Shown one piece after another: positions 1-9,284 of a stretch of DNA of 64,000 nt (position 1 is its first letter; the number at the start of each line of letters is the position of its first letter). The stretch comes from Gemmiger formicilis (GTDB taxonomy: Bacteria; Bacillota; Clostridia; Oscillospirales; Ruminococcaceae). The stretch is taken from positions 1-64,000 of the forward strand of contig NZ_JANGCG010000013.1 in NCBI RefSeq assembly GCF_024462815.1, in the 5' to 3' direction. Below the pieces are notes generated by a model. The model searched no databases, had not been told where the DNA came from, and saw only the letters and a program-made list of their open reading frames with translations. Both the position numbers and the translations under genes were made by a program.

Positions 1-817
1 CGATTTGTATAATAAGAATATTGTCATGCTCACAAACAACCTTATTTCTTTGTCTGACAAGACCTTTCCGGGTGTAAACGAGCTGTTCTCAAGCCCCGAA
101 AAGGCAGACGGACATTTGAAGTGGGTGGACTTTTACCGAAGCTTTTGGCATTGCGACTGCATTAACCGTATGTCACCGGATGCTTTTGAAGAGCGATACA
201 AGAAATGGTGCAAGAGAAAGGGCTACCATTTTAGTACTGATGCGGCAGATGCTCTCTACGCAGCCAGTTGCGGACCCTATACCACACTGCCGCGTGACAG
301 CAATGCTAAATTACTGGTTACAGTTGCCGCCGACCAGCTTATTGCACTGCGCGAAAACCAGTCCAAGCTGGAAGCCGAGATGCTGAATCTCTGCAAGCAG
401 CTGCCGGAGTACGAGACCGTTATGGCCATGTACGGCGTTGGAAAGTCCACAGGATCGCATCTCATGGCTGAATTGGGTGATGTTCGCCGTTTCCCGCACC
501 GCAGTTCTATTGTGGCCTTTGCAGGCGTAGACCCCGGCGTTGTTGGCTCCGGCAAGATGCAGCTTTCCAGTGTGACAACTTCCAAGCGCGGGTCACCTCA
601 GCTGAGGAAAGCGCTCTTTCAGGTGGTTTCTACTTACGTTAAATGCAAACCCGAAAACGAAGCGGTTTACCAGTTCTACGCCAAAAAGCGTGACGAGGGG
701 AAGCCGTTCTTCGTTTGCACTACTGCTGCCGCGAACAAGTTCCTGCGTATTTACTATGCCCGCGTTAAGGAGTGCCTGAACGCCGCTGAAAGCGCAACTC
801 AGGTCGAAGAAGGCTAA
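1..817 (+). mobile_element. IS110-family transposase, C-terminal part (cut by window edge)
   Basis: The frame is open to the left edge, so only about 270 residues of the transposase are visible. The C-terminal part has the IS110/IS116/IS902 'transposase_20' look: a helix-hairpin-like segment around MAMYGVGKSTGSHLMAELGD, then FAGVDPGV and SKRGSPQLRKALFQ. That domain carries the catalytic serine region of this family. The N-terminal RuvC-like DEDD domain, if present, lies outside the window. The TTG at position 5 is only the first possible start inside the window and is not the real start. The gene ends with TAA at 815-817. IS110 elements usually lack long terminal inverted repeats, so the right end cannot be fixed; it probably lies within the next 100-200 bases. 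Confidence 0.85.
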
Positions 818-888
818 TCTGTAATGCTCATTTTGTCATTTGGCTGCCTCCGATTTTCGAGGGAGTCCTGTTTGCTGTACGCATTTTT

Positions 889-914
889 ACTCGGCTATCT
901 GCCGAGTATTTTTT
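889..914 (+). terminator. Rho-independent terminator after the IS110 transposase
   Basis: A stem ACTCGGC / GCCGAGT with a 5-base loop is followed by ATTTTTTT. It sits about 70 bases after the transposase stop. The remaining sequence to 1086 contains no convincing gene; the fragment near 960-1080 is probably IS-flanking sequence. Confidence 0.75.
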
Positions 915-1086
915 TGGACTTTCTCTGCAAAACCTATTGACTTTTATTTGCAGGACTGCTTACAGAAATGCACGGCAGAAACAACCTTTGCAAACGGCTG
1001 TCGCATTGTGTGGCAGCCGCTTTTCTTGTTTAGAGAGAATTAGAACGAAATGGCGGCTTTGCAGAAACTGTTGTGGTTGCGTTGCT

Positions 1087-1737
1087 TTAGCTATCCAGCC
1101 CGGCGCTGTGGACGAGAGAGTCCTTACAGAAATGGTTAAAAACGGCGATGACACGCCCTACGCCAATCATGGAGAGCACAGTGCCAAGGCCGATGCCTAA
1201 AAGCGGGTTGCCGTAGAAAAGCCCAATCAGGCAGGAGAGCGCGACGCAGCCAAGGTCAAAGCAGTTCTTGCAGAAGCCGAGCTCACGGCCGCAGCGGCGG
1301 GCGATGCTGTTGACAATACCGTCGCCGGGGTTCGGAATCAGCTGCATATTGACGGTCATAGCGGCCCCGATGCCGGTCAGAAGGATGCCGCCCGCAAGCA
1401 TCAGCAAATCGGTGGGCAGAAAGCCGCTTTCATACGGAATCATGGCCTTGAAAAGGTTCATGAACCGGGTGAACACCAGGCTTAGCGGCAGCTGCAGCAA
1501 ATCCAGCCAGCTGCGATTTTTCCCGTTGATGATCATCTGCGCTGCAAGGAACAGGCAGTAGACAATAAACGTCATATCGCCTAGATTCAGGCTGCTGACA
1601 AGGCTGACGGTGTAGGCAACCGACATAATGGCAGAGGAACCGAGCCCGGCCTCAATGTTCAGAATCAGGCCCAGCGCAAGGACCAGCATACCGAACAGAT
1701 AATAAAACCAGCGCATGGCAACCGTTTTCCGCTTCAT
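1087..1737 (-). CDS. YczE/YitT-like integral membrane protein
   Basis: A 216-residue protein with about six hydrophobic segments. It contains the pattern seen in the YczE/YyaS/YitT group, with NIEAGLGSSA after the first membrane helix and MQLIPNPGDG in the middle. Members of this group are membrane proteins of largely unknown function, sometimes near transporters or peptide synthetases. I chose the ATG at 1737 because GGGGGA lies 7 bases upstream; the longer open frame to 2001 runs through a terminator hairpin and is not coding. The gene stands alone and points toward the IS110 copy. No pathway can be assigned from context. Confidence 0.75.
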   Translation of the reverse strand: MKRKTVAMRWFYYLFGMLVLALGLILNIEAGLGSSAIMSVAYTVSLVSSLNLGDMTFIVYCLFLAAQMIINGKNRSWLDLLQLPLSLVFTRFMNLFKAMIPYESGFLPTDLLMLAGGILLTGIGAAMTVNMQLIPNPGDGIVNSIARRCGRELGFCKNCFDLGCVALSCLIGLFYGNPLLGIGLGTVLSMIGVGRVIAVFNHFCKDSLVHSAGLDS

Positions 1738-1826
1738 ATAAATTCCCCCACGAACAATATATTTGAGCAGCGCACTCTTTTTCGACAATCTGAGCTGCAT
1801 TATACACCTGCTATCAAAAAAATACC

Positions 1827-1862
1827 AGCCCCCTGCGTTTTGTGAGCGAAACGCAGGGGGCT
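1827..1862. terminator. Strong GC-rich hairpin, possibly bidirectional terminator
   Basis: Stem AGCCCCCTGCGTTT / AAACGCAGGGGGCT with a short loop. It is followed by GTTTT on the plus strand and by TATTTTTTT on the minus strand. It lies 90 bases upstream of the YczE-like gene and would insulate it from transcription entering from the right. The stretch 1870-2299 holds no convincing gene, apart from possible remains of the AraC N-terminal region after about 2190. Confidence 0.7.
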
Positions 1863-2299
1863 GTTTTGTGGGAAGGCGGCAGGCGGAGCCTGTATGTTTA
1901 AGGCTGGCCGGTACAAGATAATCCAAAAACCGGGCAGAAAAGTGAAAAACAGAATAGTCCAAACGTGGGGACGGCGTAAAAAACCGCAGGAAGAACTGCA
2001 CAAATTTGGTGGGTTAAATTTTACTAACTGCACAAAAGAAGCGGGACAGTCAAAAAATACCGGGGTGGTTCTTGTGCAGGGTGCATAAACCAAAACAAAA
2101 AAATTGCACATATTCGACAAAGAAACAGGCTGTGAAGAGAATGACAACAATTTTGTGCCAATTCCTGGCATAATAATCTAAGAAAATGGACAATTCCGCA
2201 TGGTAGAATTACATCGCAAAGAACAAAGGGCCCGGCTATCCGGAGAGCAGGGCATTTTGACAGAATAATCCAATCCATCATGAGGTAAAATATCCGGAA

Positions 2300-2860
2300 G
2301 TGATTGCAGCCTTCATCAAGCGCCCGCCCGACTTTTCCCATCTGCTGACGGTATCGGAACCTGTATGGAATTATTTATACGATATTGTGTTGGAGATGGA
2401 AAGAGAGTATAATAGTAAAAAGAAGTATTGGGAGCTTTATGTCGGCGCAGATTTGCGGCGGATGTTCATTATGATTTACCGTGAATGTGCCGATGTTATG
2501 ACGATGAAGGTGGGCCACAGCGTAACCGTGGCCTACAACATCATGAACTACATCAACCACCATTTTACGGAGAATATCTCCGTGGATAAGATTGCGGCGG
2601 AGCTGTACCTGAACAAGAATTACATCGCGCATATTTTCAAGGAAGAGACGGGCTACAGTCTTATCGCTTACGCGATTCTTCTGCGCATCAACCGTGCTAA
2701 GCTGATGCTGGCAAAGACAGATAAAAGCATCACCCAGATTGCAACCGAATGTGGGTATGATGATTTTACGTATTTTTCAAGACAGTTCAAGAAAACGACC
2801 GGTCTGACCCCTTCGGCCTATCGCAAGGCATATGCCGGTGAAGATGACAAGAACCAGTAA
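2300..2860 (+). pseudogene. AraC-family regulator lacking its N-terminal sensor domain
   Basis: The C-terminal 100 residues form a complete AraC double helix-turn-helix, with NISVDKIAAELYLNKNYIAH and ITQIATECGYDDFTYFSRQF as the two recognition regions. The first 80 residues look like the linker of an AraC protein, but there is no cupin or ligand-binding domain. Upstream of the GTG at 2300 the frame stays open only to a TGA at 2258. Reading the neighbouring frame gives AraC-like text ending in GHFDRIIQS just before the junction. I infer that a frameshift near 2255-2290 has separated the sensor half. The HTH half ends 16 bases before the redox operon, so it was probably the local activator. It could still be made as a short DNA-binding protein. 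Confidence 0.6.
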
Positions 2861-2876
2861 GCGAGGTAAACACAAA

Positions 2877-4232
2877 ATGCCACACGAAAAATTCCACTAC
2901 AAATCTCTGGAAGAGGTCCAGGCCAAGGCGGCGGAGCTGGGCGTGTCCCTGCCGTTTGCGGCAGACACCCACATTCTGGCCACGCCGCTGACCGCCGGCA
3001 AGGTGACCTTCCCCAACCGTCTGGGCATTGCCCCGATGGAGGGCGCGGACTCCACGCCGGAGGGCGCACCGTCTGACTACACCGTCCGCCGCTACGTCAA
3101 CGAGGCCATCGGCGGCAGCTCGGTCATCTGGTTTGAGGCCATCTCGATTGTCGAGGAGGGGCGTTCCTCCAAGACGCAGCTGCTGCTGACCCGCGACACG
3201 CTGGACGAGTTCAAGAAGATGACCGCCGCTGTCAAGGAGGCCGGTATCAAGGCCAACGGCTTTGCGCCCTATCTGATTATGCAGGCCAACCACAGCGGCC
3301 GCTACTCAAACCCCGGCAACAAGCCCGCCCCGATGATTGCCTATCGCCACCCGATTCTGGAGCAGTACCGCGCCGCGGACGATTCCTGCATCGTCACCGA
3401 CGATTACCTCAAGGGGCTGGAGGAAAAATTCGGCGAGGCTGCACAGCTGGCCAAGGAGGCTGGCTTTGACGCTATCGACATCAAGAGCTGCCATGGCTAC
3501 CTGCTGGCAGAGCTTGCCTCCGCTTACAACCGCCCCGGCGAGTACGGCGGCAGCTTTGAAAACCGCTTCCGCCTTTTGAAAAACGGCATCCGCGCCGCCA
3601 AGGTCTATGAGGACGACAGCTTCATGGTCACGGCCCGCATCGGCATCTATGACGGCTATGCCTACCCGTGGGGCTTTGGCGTCAGCCCGGAAAGCGGCAC
3701 GAACCCTGACCTGACCGAGCCTATCCGCCTTGTGCGCGATTTACACAATGAACTGGGCCTTTCCATGGTGGATCTGACGATGGGCAACCCCTACGCCACC
3801 ACCCATGTGACCCGCCCATTTGATTTTGGCAAGTATGAGCCGGACGAGCACCCCTTTGTGGGTCTGGCCCGTATGATTCACGGCATCGGCGATGTAAAAA
3901 AGGCTGTGCCGGAGATGACCGTCTGGGCCTCCGCCCCGAGCTATCTGCGCGCCTACGCAGACCTGTTTACCGCCGGTGCGGTGGAGCAGGGCCTGTGCGA
4001 TGGTATGCTGTTTGGCCGTATGGCCTTTGCCGACCCGGATTTTGCCAACGAAATCATCAAGCAGGGCCGCATTGACCCTAAGCGCGTCTGCCTGACCTGC
4101 GGCAAGTGCGGCGACCTGATTCGCGCCCACAAGCCCACGGGCTGCGTAATCCGCGACAGCAAGACCTTTATGCCGTTCTATAAGGAATTTTTGGAAATCA
4201 AAAAGACACAGCCCGCAAACTTCCGCGGCTGA
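2877..4232 (+). CDS. NADH:flavin oxidoreductase, Old Yellow Enzyme family, with Fe-S cysteines
   Basis: A 451-residue FMN-dependent TIM-barrel oxidoreductase. Visible motifs are GIAPMEG near the N-terminus, QANHSGRYS, DIKSCHGYLL (proton-donor and flavin region), the family signature YGGSFENRFR and LFGRMAFADPDF. The C-terminus has CLTCGKC then a Cys 12 residues later, resembling the 4Fe-4S motif of 2,4-dienoyl-CoA reductase and BaiCD/BaiH enzymes. The FAD/NAD domain that follows in those long enzymes is missing, so it must take electrons from a partner, perhaps the flavoprotein two genes downstream. The start at 2877 has GAGG upstream; the open frame to 2832 is a longer, less likely choice. 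First gene of a three-gene operon, 16 bases before the SDR gene. Likely reduces an activated C=C bond; substrate unknown. Confidence 0.85.
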   Translation: MPHEKFHYKSLEEVQAKAAELGVSLPFAADTHILATPLTAGKVTFPNRLGIAPMEGADSTPEGAPSDYTVRRYVNEAIGGSSVIWFEAISIVEEGRSSKTQLLLTRDTLDEFKKMTAAVKEAGIKANGFAPYLIMQANHSGRYSNPGNKPAPMIAYRHPILEQYRAADDSCIVTDDYLKGLEEKFGEAAQLAKEAGFDAIDIKSCHGYLLAELASAYNRPGEYGGSFENRFRLLKNGIRAAKVYEDDSFMVTARIGIYDGYAYPWGFGVSPESGTNPDLTEPIRLVRDLHNELGLSMVDLTMGNPYATTHVTRPFDFGKYEPDEHPFVGLARMIHGIGDVKKAVPEMTVWASAPSYLRAYADLFTAGAVEQGLCDGMLFGRMAFADPDFANEIIKQGRIDPKRVCLTCGKCGDLIRAHKPTGCVIRDSKTFMPFYKEFLEIKKTQPANFRG

Positions 4233-4248
4233 TGAGGAGTAAACTGGT

Positions 4249-5016
4249 ATGAAAAAAACTGCTATTGTTACCGGCTCCAGCCGCGGCATCGGCTTTGCCA
4301 TTGCCAAGCAGCTGGGTCTGGACGGCTGCAACATTGTGATGGTTGCCACCGGCGCACAGGAGAAAAATCAGGCCGCGCTGGACGAGCTGAAGGCGCTGGG
4401 CATTGACTGTGCCTACGTGCAGGCCAACATCGGCGAGAGCGCAGACCGCAAGAAGATTGTGGACGGCGCACTGGCTGCGTTCGGCCGTGTGGATATCCTT
4501 GTCAACAACGCGGGCGTGGCCCCCAAGGTGCGCGCCGACCTGCTGGAAATGACCGAGGAGAGCTTCGACCGCGTAATCGGCATCAACACCAAGGGCAATA
4601 TGTTCCTGACCCAGCTGGTGGCCAACCAGATGATTAAGCAGGAGCCGCTGGACGGCCGCAAGGGCGTCATTGTCAACGTGTCCAGCTGCAGTTCGGTGGT
4701 GTCCAGCACCAGCCGCGGCGAGTACTGCGTCTCCAAGGCGGGGGTGTCCATGCTGACCACCCTCTACGCTGACCGCCTTGCCTCCGAGGGCATCCTCGTC
4801 AATGAGGTTCGTCCCGGCGTTATCGCCACCGATATGACCAGCAAGGTGCAGGGCAAGTACGATGACCTGATTGCAAAGGGCACCTTCCCCATTGCCCGCT
4901 GGGGCACGCCGGAGGACGTGGCCGGTGCGGTCAGCCTGCTGTGCAGCGACCGCTTGAAGTACACCACCGGCAACTATCTTGATGTGGACGGCGGCTTCCA
5001 CATCCAGCGCCTGTAA
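4249..5016 (+). CDS. SDR-family dehydrogenase (FabG-like)
   Basis: A classical short-chain dehydrogenase of 255 residues. It has the nucleotide-binding TGSSRGIG at residues 8-15, NNAG at 86-89, and the catalytic set Ser146, Tyr159 and Lys163 (YCVSK). It ends in the usual DVDGGF segment. GAGG precedes the ATG, and the gene sits between the OYE and FrdA-like genes with gaps of 16 and 11 bases, so the three are almost certainly one transcript. It probably interconverts a hydroxyl and a keto group on the same substrate that the other two enzymes reduce or oxidise. The FabG-like annotation describes the fold only; the context argues against a fatty-acid synthesis role. Confidence 0.88.
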   Translation: MKKTAIVTGSSRGIGFAIAKQLGLDGCNIVMVATGAQEKNQAALDELKALGIDCAYVQANIGESADRKKIVDGALAAFGRVDILVNNAGVAPKVRADLLEMTEESFDRVIGINTKGNMFLTQLVANQMIKQEPLDGRKGVIVNVSSCSSVVSSTSRGEYCVSKAGVSMLTTLYADRLASEGILVNEVRPGVIATDMTSKVQGKYDDLIAKGTFPIARWGTPEDVAGAVSLLCSDRLKYTTGNYLDVDGGFHIQRL

Positions 5017-5027
5017 GAGGATAGCAT

Positions 5028-6977
5028 ATGGAAAACGAGATTTTCCGCGCCGACGCATACACCGCAAGGGTTTACCGCTGCAACACCGCTATTGTGGGTA
5101 GCGGTGCGGCAGGCTTCAACGCCGCAGACCGCCTGTGGCAGCTGGGCCAGCACGATATCCTGCTTGTGACCGAGAACCGCGTGGGCGGCACCAGCCGCAA
5201 CACCGGCAGTGACAAGCAGACCTATTACAAGCTGACCCTTTCCGGCGGCGACCCCGACAGCGTGCGCGAGATGGCGCAGACGCTGTACGAGGGAAAATGT
5301 GTGGACGGCGATATTGCGCTGTGCGAGGCCGCACTCTCGACCCAGTGCTTCCTAAAGCTGGTCGAGCTGGGTGTGCCGTTCCCGCGCAACCGCTATGGCG
5401 AGTACATCGGCTACAAGACCGACCATGACCCCCGCCGCCGCGCTACCAGCGTCGGCCCCTACACCAGCAAGCAGATGACCGAATGTCTGGAAGCAGCCGT
5501 GCAGGCCAAGGGTGTGCCGGTGCTGGACAAGACGCAGGTCATTAAAGTGCTGAGCGAGAACGGCACGGTCTGCGGTCTGCTCTGCCTGAATGTCACGGCG
5601 CAGAGCGAGGACGAGCGCTTTGTGCTGATTCGCTGCAAAAACGTTGTGTACACCACCGGCGGCCCGGCTGGTATGTACGCCGACAGCGTCTACCCATTCA
5701 GCCAGTACGGTGCAACGGGCCTTGCGCTGGAGGCTGGTGCAAAAGGCAAAAACCTGACCGAGTGGCAGTACGGCCTTGCATCGGTGGCACCGCGCTGGAA
5801 CGTGTCCGGCACCTATATGCAGGTGCTGCCGCGCGTCTACTCCACGGCGGCGGACGGCAGTGATGAAAAAGAGTTCCTGATGGATTTCTTCACCGATGCC
5901 CACGATATGCTGAGCAAGCTGTTCTTAAAGGGCTACCAGTGGCCGTTTGATGTGCGCAAGGTGGCGGGCGGCAGCTCGATTATTGACATTCTGGTCTATC
6001 TGGAAAGCTGCAAGGGCCGCAAGGTCTATCTGGACTACCGCACCAACCCGGCGGGCGGCGCGTTTGACTACAAGGCACTGCTGCCGGAGGCACGCGAGTA
6101 CTTGGAAAAGGCGGGGGCCTGCTTCGGCACGCCCATCGAGCGCCTTGCCCATATGAACAAGCCCGCGATTGATTTCTACCGTGACAAGGGCGTGGATTTG
6201 TACACCCAGCCACTGGAAATTGCCCTTTGCGCCCAGCACAACAACGGCGGATTGGGCATCGACTGTTGGTGGCAGACCAACGTCAAGGGACTGTTTGCGG
6301 TCGGCGAGGTCGCTGCCAGCCACGGTGTTTACCGCCCGGGCGGCACGGCGCTGAACGCCGGGCAGGTGGGCAGTACCCGCGCCGCGCAGTACATCGCTGC
6401 GCGCTGCCAGGGCGAGGCCCCGGCCTGCTTTGAAAAGACCGCCGCCGCTGCACTGACCGAAATGGCCGCACTGGCCGAGCACTGCAAGGCAGAAACCGGC
6501 AATGTGCGCACGCTGTGGCAGACCGCCGCCGAGAGCATGAGCCGCTGCGGTGCAGCCATCCGCGACACGGTGCAGATACAGGCCTACGGCACGGCGGTGG
6601 AAAGCCAGCTGGCCGCGTTCGGCAGCACTGTCAAGGTGGCAAACGCCGCCGAGCTTGCCATGGCGTACCGCCTGCGCGATATGCTGCTGAGCCAGCGCGC
6701 CTATCTGGCCGCCATGGCCGACTACACCGCCCACGGCGGCCAAAGCCGCGGCAGCGCGCTGTACACCGACAAGGCCAACGGAACCAAGCCTTTTGCCCAG
6801 CTGCCGGATACCTTTACCTTTGCACTGGATGAGACGGAGCACCCGCTGATTCAAGAGCTCTGGTTTGAAAACGGCGCCTGCAAAACCGCCTGGCGCGCCC
6901 CGCGTCCCATCCCGGAGGATGACGACTTCTTCGAGAACGTCTGGCGCAGCTATAGGGAAACCGGGAACATAGAGTAA
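5028..6977 (+). CDS. FAD-dependent oxidoreductase, FrdA/succinate dehydrogenase flavoprotein-like
   Basis: A 649-residue flavoprotein. The Rossmann FAD motif GSGAAG is at residues 24-29. The C-terminal FAD-binding segment reads GLFAVGEVAASHGVYRPGG then ALNAGQVGS, as in fumarate reductase, aspartate oxidase and related reductases. No signal peptide, haem motif or covalent FMN motif is visible, so it is probably cytoplasmic and soluble. The start follows an AAGAGGA sequence, and the gene is the last of the OYE-SDR-flavoprotein operon, closed by a strong terminator at 6986. It may act directly on an alkene or alicyclic substrate, or shuttle electrons to the OYE protein. The real substrate cannot be read from sequence. 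Confidence 0.85.
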   Translation: MENEIFRADAYTARVYRCNTAIVGSGAAGFNAADRLWQLGQHDILLVTENRVGGTSRNTGSDKQTYYKLTLSGGDPDSVREMAQTLYEGKCVDGDIALCEAALSTQCFLKLVELGVPFPRNRYGEYIGYKTDHDPRRRATSVGPYTSKQMTECLEAAVQAKGVPVLDKTQVIKVLSENGTVCGLLCLNVTAQSEDERFVLIRCKNVVYTTGGPAGMYADSVYPFSQYGATGLALEAGAKGKNLTEWQYGLASVAPRWNVSGTYMQVLPRVYSTAADGSDEKEFLMDFFTDAHDMLSKLFLKGYQWPFDVRKVAGGSSIIDILVYLESCKGRKVYLDYRTNPAGGAFDYKALLPEAREYLEKAGACFGTPIERLAHMNKPAIDFYRDKGVDLYTQPLEIALCAQHNNGGLGIDCWWQTNVKGLFAVGEVAASHGVYRPGGTALNAGQVGSTRAAQYIAARCQGEAPACFEKTAAAALTEMAALAEHCKAETGNVRTLWQTAAESMSRCGAAIRDTVQIQAYGTAVESQLAAFGSTVKVANAAELAMAYRLRDMLLSQRAYLAAMADYTAHGGQSRGSALYTDKANGTKPFAQLPDTFTFALDETEHPLIQELWFENGACKTAWRAPRPIPEDDDFFENVWRSYRETGNIE

Positions 6978-6985
6978 AAATCAAC

Positions 6986-7024
6986 AAACCGCAACCTCCT
7001 GTAAAAAAGAGGTTGCGGTTTTTG
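6986..7024 (+). terminator. Terminator of the redox operon
   Basis: Stem AAACCGCAACCTC / GAGGTTGCGGTTT followed by a T run, starting 9 bases after the flavoprotein stop. Confidence 0.9.
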
Positions 7025-7058
7025 CTGTAAAAGCGTCCGGCGCTTCGCCATTGAAATT

Positions 7059-7355
7059 CCGGCGGCGGTCCGAATAATGAACCTCACCGGTGTGCCGGAA
7101 ACGATGGCCGTGCGTGCAAAGCTGCTGCCGGAAAACGGCTTGATTTCGTAGATTGCCATGTCCGCCATGGACAACTGGGGCGGTGAAATCAAGGAGCAAG
7201 CTGTGCCGGTGCTGGTCATCATCGAAGGCTTGACCATGTATCTGTCCGAAGCGGACATGCAGCGAATCTTTGCCGTGATTTCCGGGCGCTTTCAGAAAGC
7301 GGCTGTGTTTATGGAAATTATGAATGAACACAATGAAACGGAACTACTGGATTGA
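7059..7355 (+). pseudogene. Fragment of an LCM/Tcmp-type SAM-dependent methyltransferase
   Basis: One frame reads through GVPETMAVRAKLLPEN, an in-frame TAG at about 7149, then SAMDNWGG and VLVIIEGLTMYLSEADMQRI. That is the order seen in the leucine carboxyl methyltransferase-like (Tcmp) family just before and inside the EGLTMYL motif. The SAM-binding N-terminal half is missing, the frame has a stop, and the C-terminus ends early at 7355. This is a dead fragment. It opens a run of gene remnants that extends to 9.74 kb. Confidence 0.65.
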
Positions 7356-7495
7356 GACATTCCATAAAACGACGGAAAAGGATTTCCCGGTACCCAAAGC
7401 TGCTATGGCACCGGACAAAGACGCTGGGGCGCGGGGACGAGTGCTGCGATTTCTGTTTGAAGCTGAAGCAGTGAGCCGGAGCGGGGAGGAAAACT

Positions 7496-7575
7496 ATGAA
7501 ATACTTGGAGTTTGGCACAGAACACCCGGAGCTGATGGTGATTCTGCACGGCGGCGGAATCTGTTACCGTGCGGC
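7496..7575 (+). pseudogene. N-terminal stub of an alpha/beta hydrolase
   Basis: After a GGAGGAAAACT ribosome site the frame starts with about 25 residues typical of a small alpha/beta hydrolase: KYLEFGTEHPELMVI followed by the oxyanion HGGG motif. After about 7573 the plus-strand sequence becomes antisense of a GH28 fragment. The open frame continues to 8281 but is meaningless there. This is a clean break point where a hydrolase gene was joined to unrelated DNA. Confidence 0.55.
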
Positions 7576-7800
7576 TGACATTGTGCATAGTGATGTTCTC
7601 GGCGAGTACATCCGTGATGGAGCCGCCCTCGGTACATTCGATTTTGATGCCCTCGCGCCAGATATTGCGCATGGTACAGTTGGAGATGACCACCTGAGAA
7701 ATCTCCCCTATCGACTTCAGCCCGATGCGGATGCCCGCGCAGACCGAGGTGAACGCACAGTCGGAGATATGCACATCCTGCACGGCACGGCCGCTGGATT
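7565..7800 (-). pseudogene. Internal fragment of a GH28 polygalacturonase-like beta-helix
   Basis: The minus strand encodes about 75 residues of beta-helix rungs: VHISDCAFTSVCAGIRIG, then VVISNCTMRNIWREGIKIE and ITDVLAENITMHNV. The pattern and the RIG and EGI(K) positions are those of GH28 pectinases. No start, no complete catalytic set and no stop of its own are present. It is joined at both ends to unrelated gene fragments, so it is a relic of a pectin or galacturonan locus. Confidence 0.65.
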
Positions 7801-8663
7801 GCAGGCAAAGGTTACCTTGGTTTCCAGCACGGTTGTGCCGGGAGTGACGGCATATTGTATCATCGGGATACAGCTTTTCGGGAATTGGAGACTTGTGTTC
7901 GGCATCGGCTCCAACGCCAGCGGCGTGCCGGTGCGGGTTAAATCCTCCACCGCGCACCAGCCGCCGGGGCAGGCGGCGCGGGCCGTGTGCTCTGTGCAGC
8001 TGTGCGCCGTACCGGGGCAGTCTGCTGGCAGGGCAAAGCCGACATCGAACGTCTCACAGGCCAGCGTGCTTGTGGTGGTATGGCGGCGGATATGCCCCTC
8101 GGCACAAAGGGTGATTTCGGTTACCACCTGCACGCCGGGCAGCGGGGCCCAGACGGCACGCAGACCGTTTGCGGTCATCGACCAGCTTTCCGGCCTGCCC
8201 TTTACCCAGATATGGCCGAGTTACCGAAAGCTCAGCACCGAGTCCGGCGCGGCCTCCTCAAGCGTTCGCTGGCTGCGCTGAACGCATAGCGTGAGCAGTA
8301 GGCAAACTTTGCGTATTTTTCCTCCATCTGGGGAAAGGGATGGCTTATCCGCGCAGCGGCGGGGTACAGAACCGCCATACCGTTGACACGCTGGGCCAGC
8401 ATCTCGGCCCCCGGCAGCGGGCGCACGGCATCCAGTGCGGGCAGCGGTGCGGTGGGGGTCTGCCAGAAGGGATGCCCGGCGGGCAGCATCAGGAACGCAA
8501 AGACCTTCATACACCAGTAGGGTGAGCCGGGCACGTTGTAGTTTTCCGACATCAGAATGTTCGGGTAGGCGTAGCCGATGGTCAGCACACCGCCGTTATC
8601 CGCAATCGGCTGCGCCAGCCACCAATCCAAGTGCCCTTTGCGCCGGATAGGCCCCTGCCCCAC
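7795..8663 (-). pseudogene. DUF2264 protein, C-terminal half, frameshifted
   Basis: Two minus-strand frames together give the C-terminal part of a DUF2264 protein. The upstream piece (8663-8232) has [29 protein letters not shown] and [15 protein letters not shown]. The downstream piece (about 8178-7795) has GGWCAVEDLTRTGTPLALEP. The two pieces lie in different frames, so at least one frameshift near 8180-8240 is needed. The N-terminal half is absent. DUF2264 proteins are alpha/alpha-barrel-like proteins often found with pectin and rhamnogalacturonan enzymes, which fits the GH28 relic joined to its end. Confidence 0.65.
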
Positions 8664-8689
8664 ACCTTCAAGACACTGCGCACCCCCGC

Positions 8690-9252
8690 TGGTGCCCGAA
8701 ACAGACTATAGTCTGTCTGCCCGCCCTGGCTGGCTGCGGCTGTATGGTGGGCAGAGGCTCTCCAGCCATCACAAGCAGACCCTGTTTGCCCGCCGCTGGC
8801 AGTACTTTACCTTTACGGCAGAGACAAAAATCGACTTTGCACCGCAGAACTTCCAGCAGGTGGCGGGCCTTGTGCTCTTTTACGATACCGGCAACTGGAT
8901 TTACGCCTATGTGACGTGGGACAAGGTGCAGAACACCCGAATTCTGCGTATTCTGAGGTGCGATTGCAAGGATTTTTCCTACGGCAGCGAGGCGGTTTCC
9001 CTGCCGCAGGGGGAGGTTGTGCTGAAGGTGCGGGTGAACCGCGCACAGGTGCAGTTTTTCTATAAGGCAGACGGCGGCTGGCAGCCGTTGGGCGGCCCCC
9101 AGCCCGCCGACCATCTGAGCGATGATTATGTTGAGACCCGCCGCGGCCGCTGTGCCTTTACCGGCGCGATGGTGGGTATCTGCGCGCAGGATATGGACGC
9201 CCATCGCAGCCATGCGGACTTTGCGTATTTCAACTATGGAGAAGAAGGGTAA
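8690..9252 (+). pseudogene. GH43 beta-xylosidase C-terminal (concanavalin-like) domain, catalytic domain lost
   Basis: About 187 residues match the C-terminal beta-sandwich found after the five-bladed propeller in GH43 beta-xylosidases and arabinofuranosidases: PGWLRLYGGQRLSS, QVAGLVLFYDTGNWIYAYVTWD, then FTGAMVGICAQD and HADFAYFNYGE. The catalytic propeller is missing. Upstream of about 8690 the DNA becomes antisense of the DUF2264 relic. The stop is intact and a ribosome site for the next gene follows, so the 3' end of the old operon is preserved here. Confidence 0.75.
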
Positions 9253-9284
9253 AACGGCCCGCCACGGCCGTAAAGGAGGACTGT

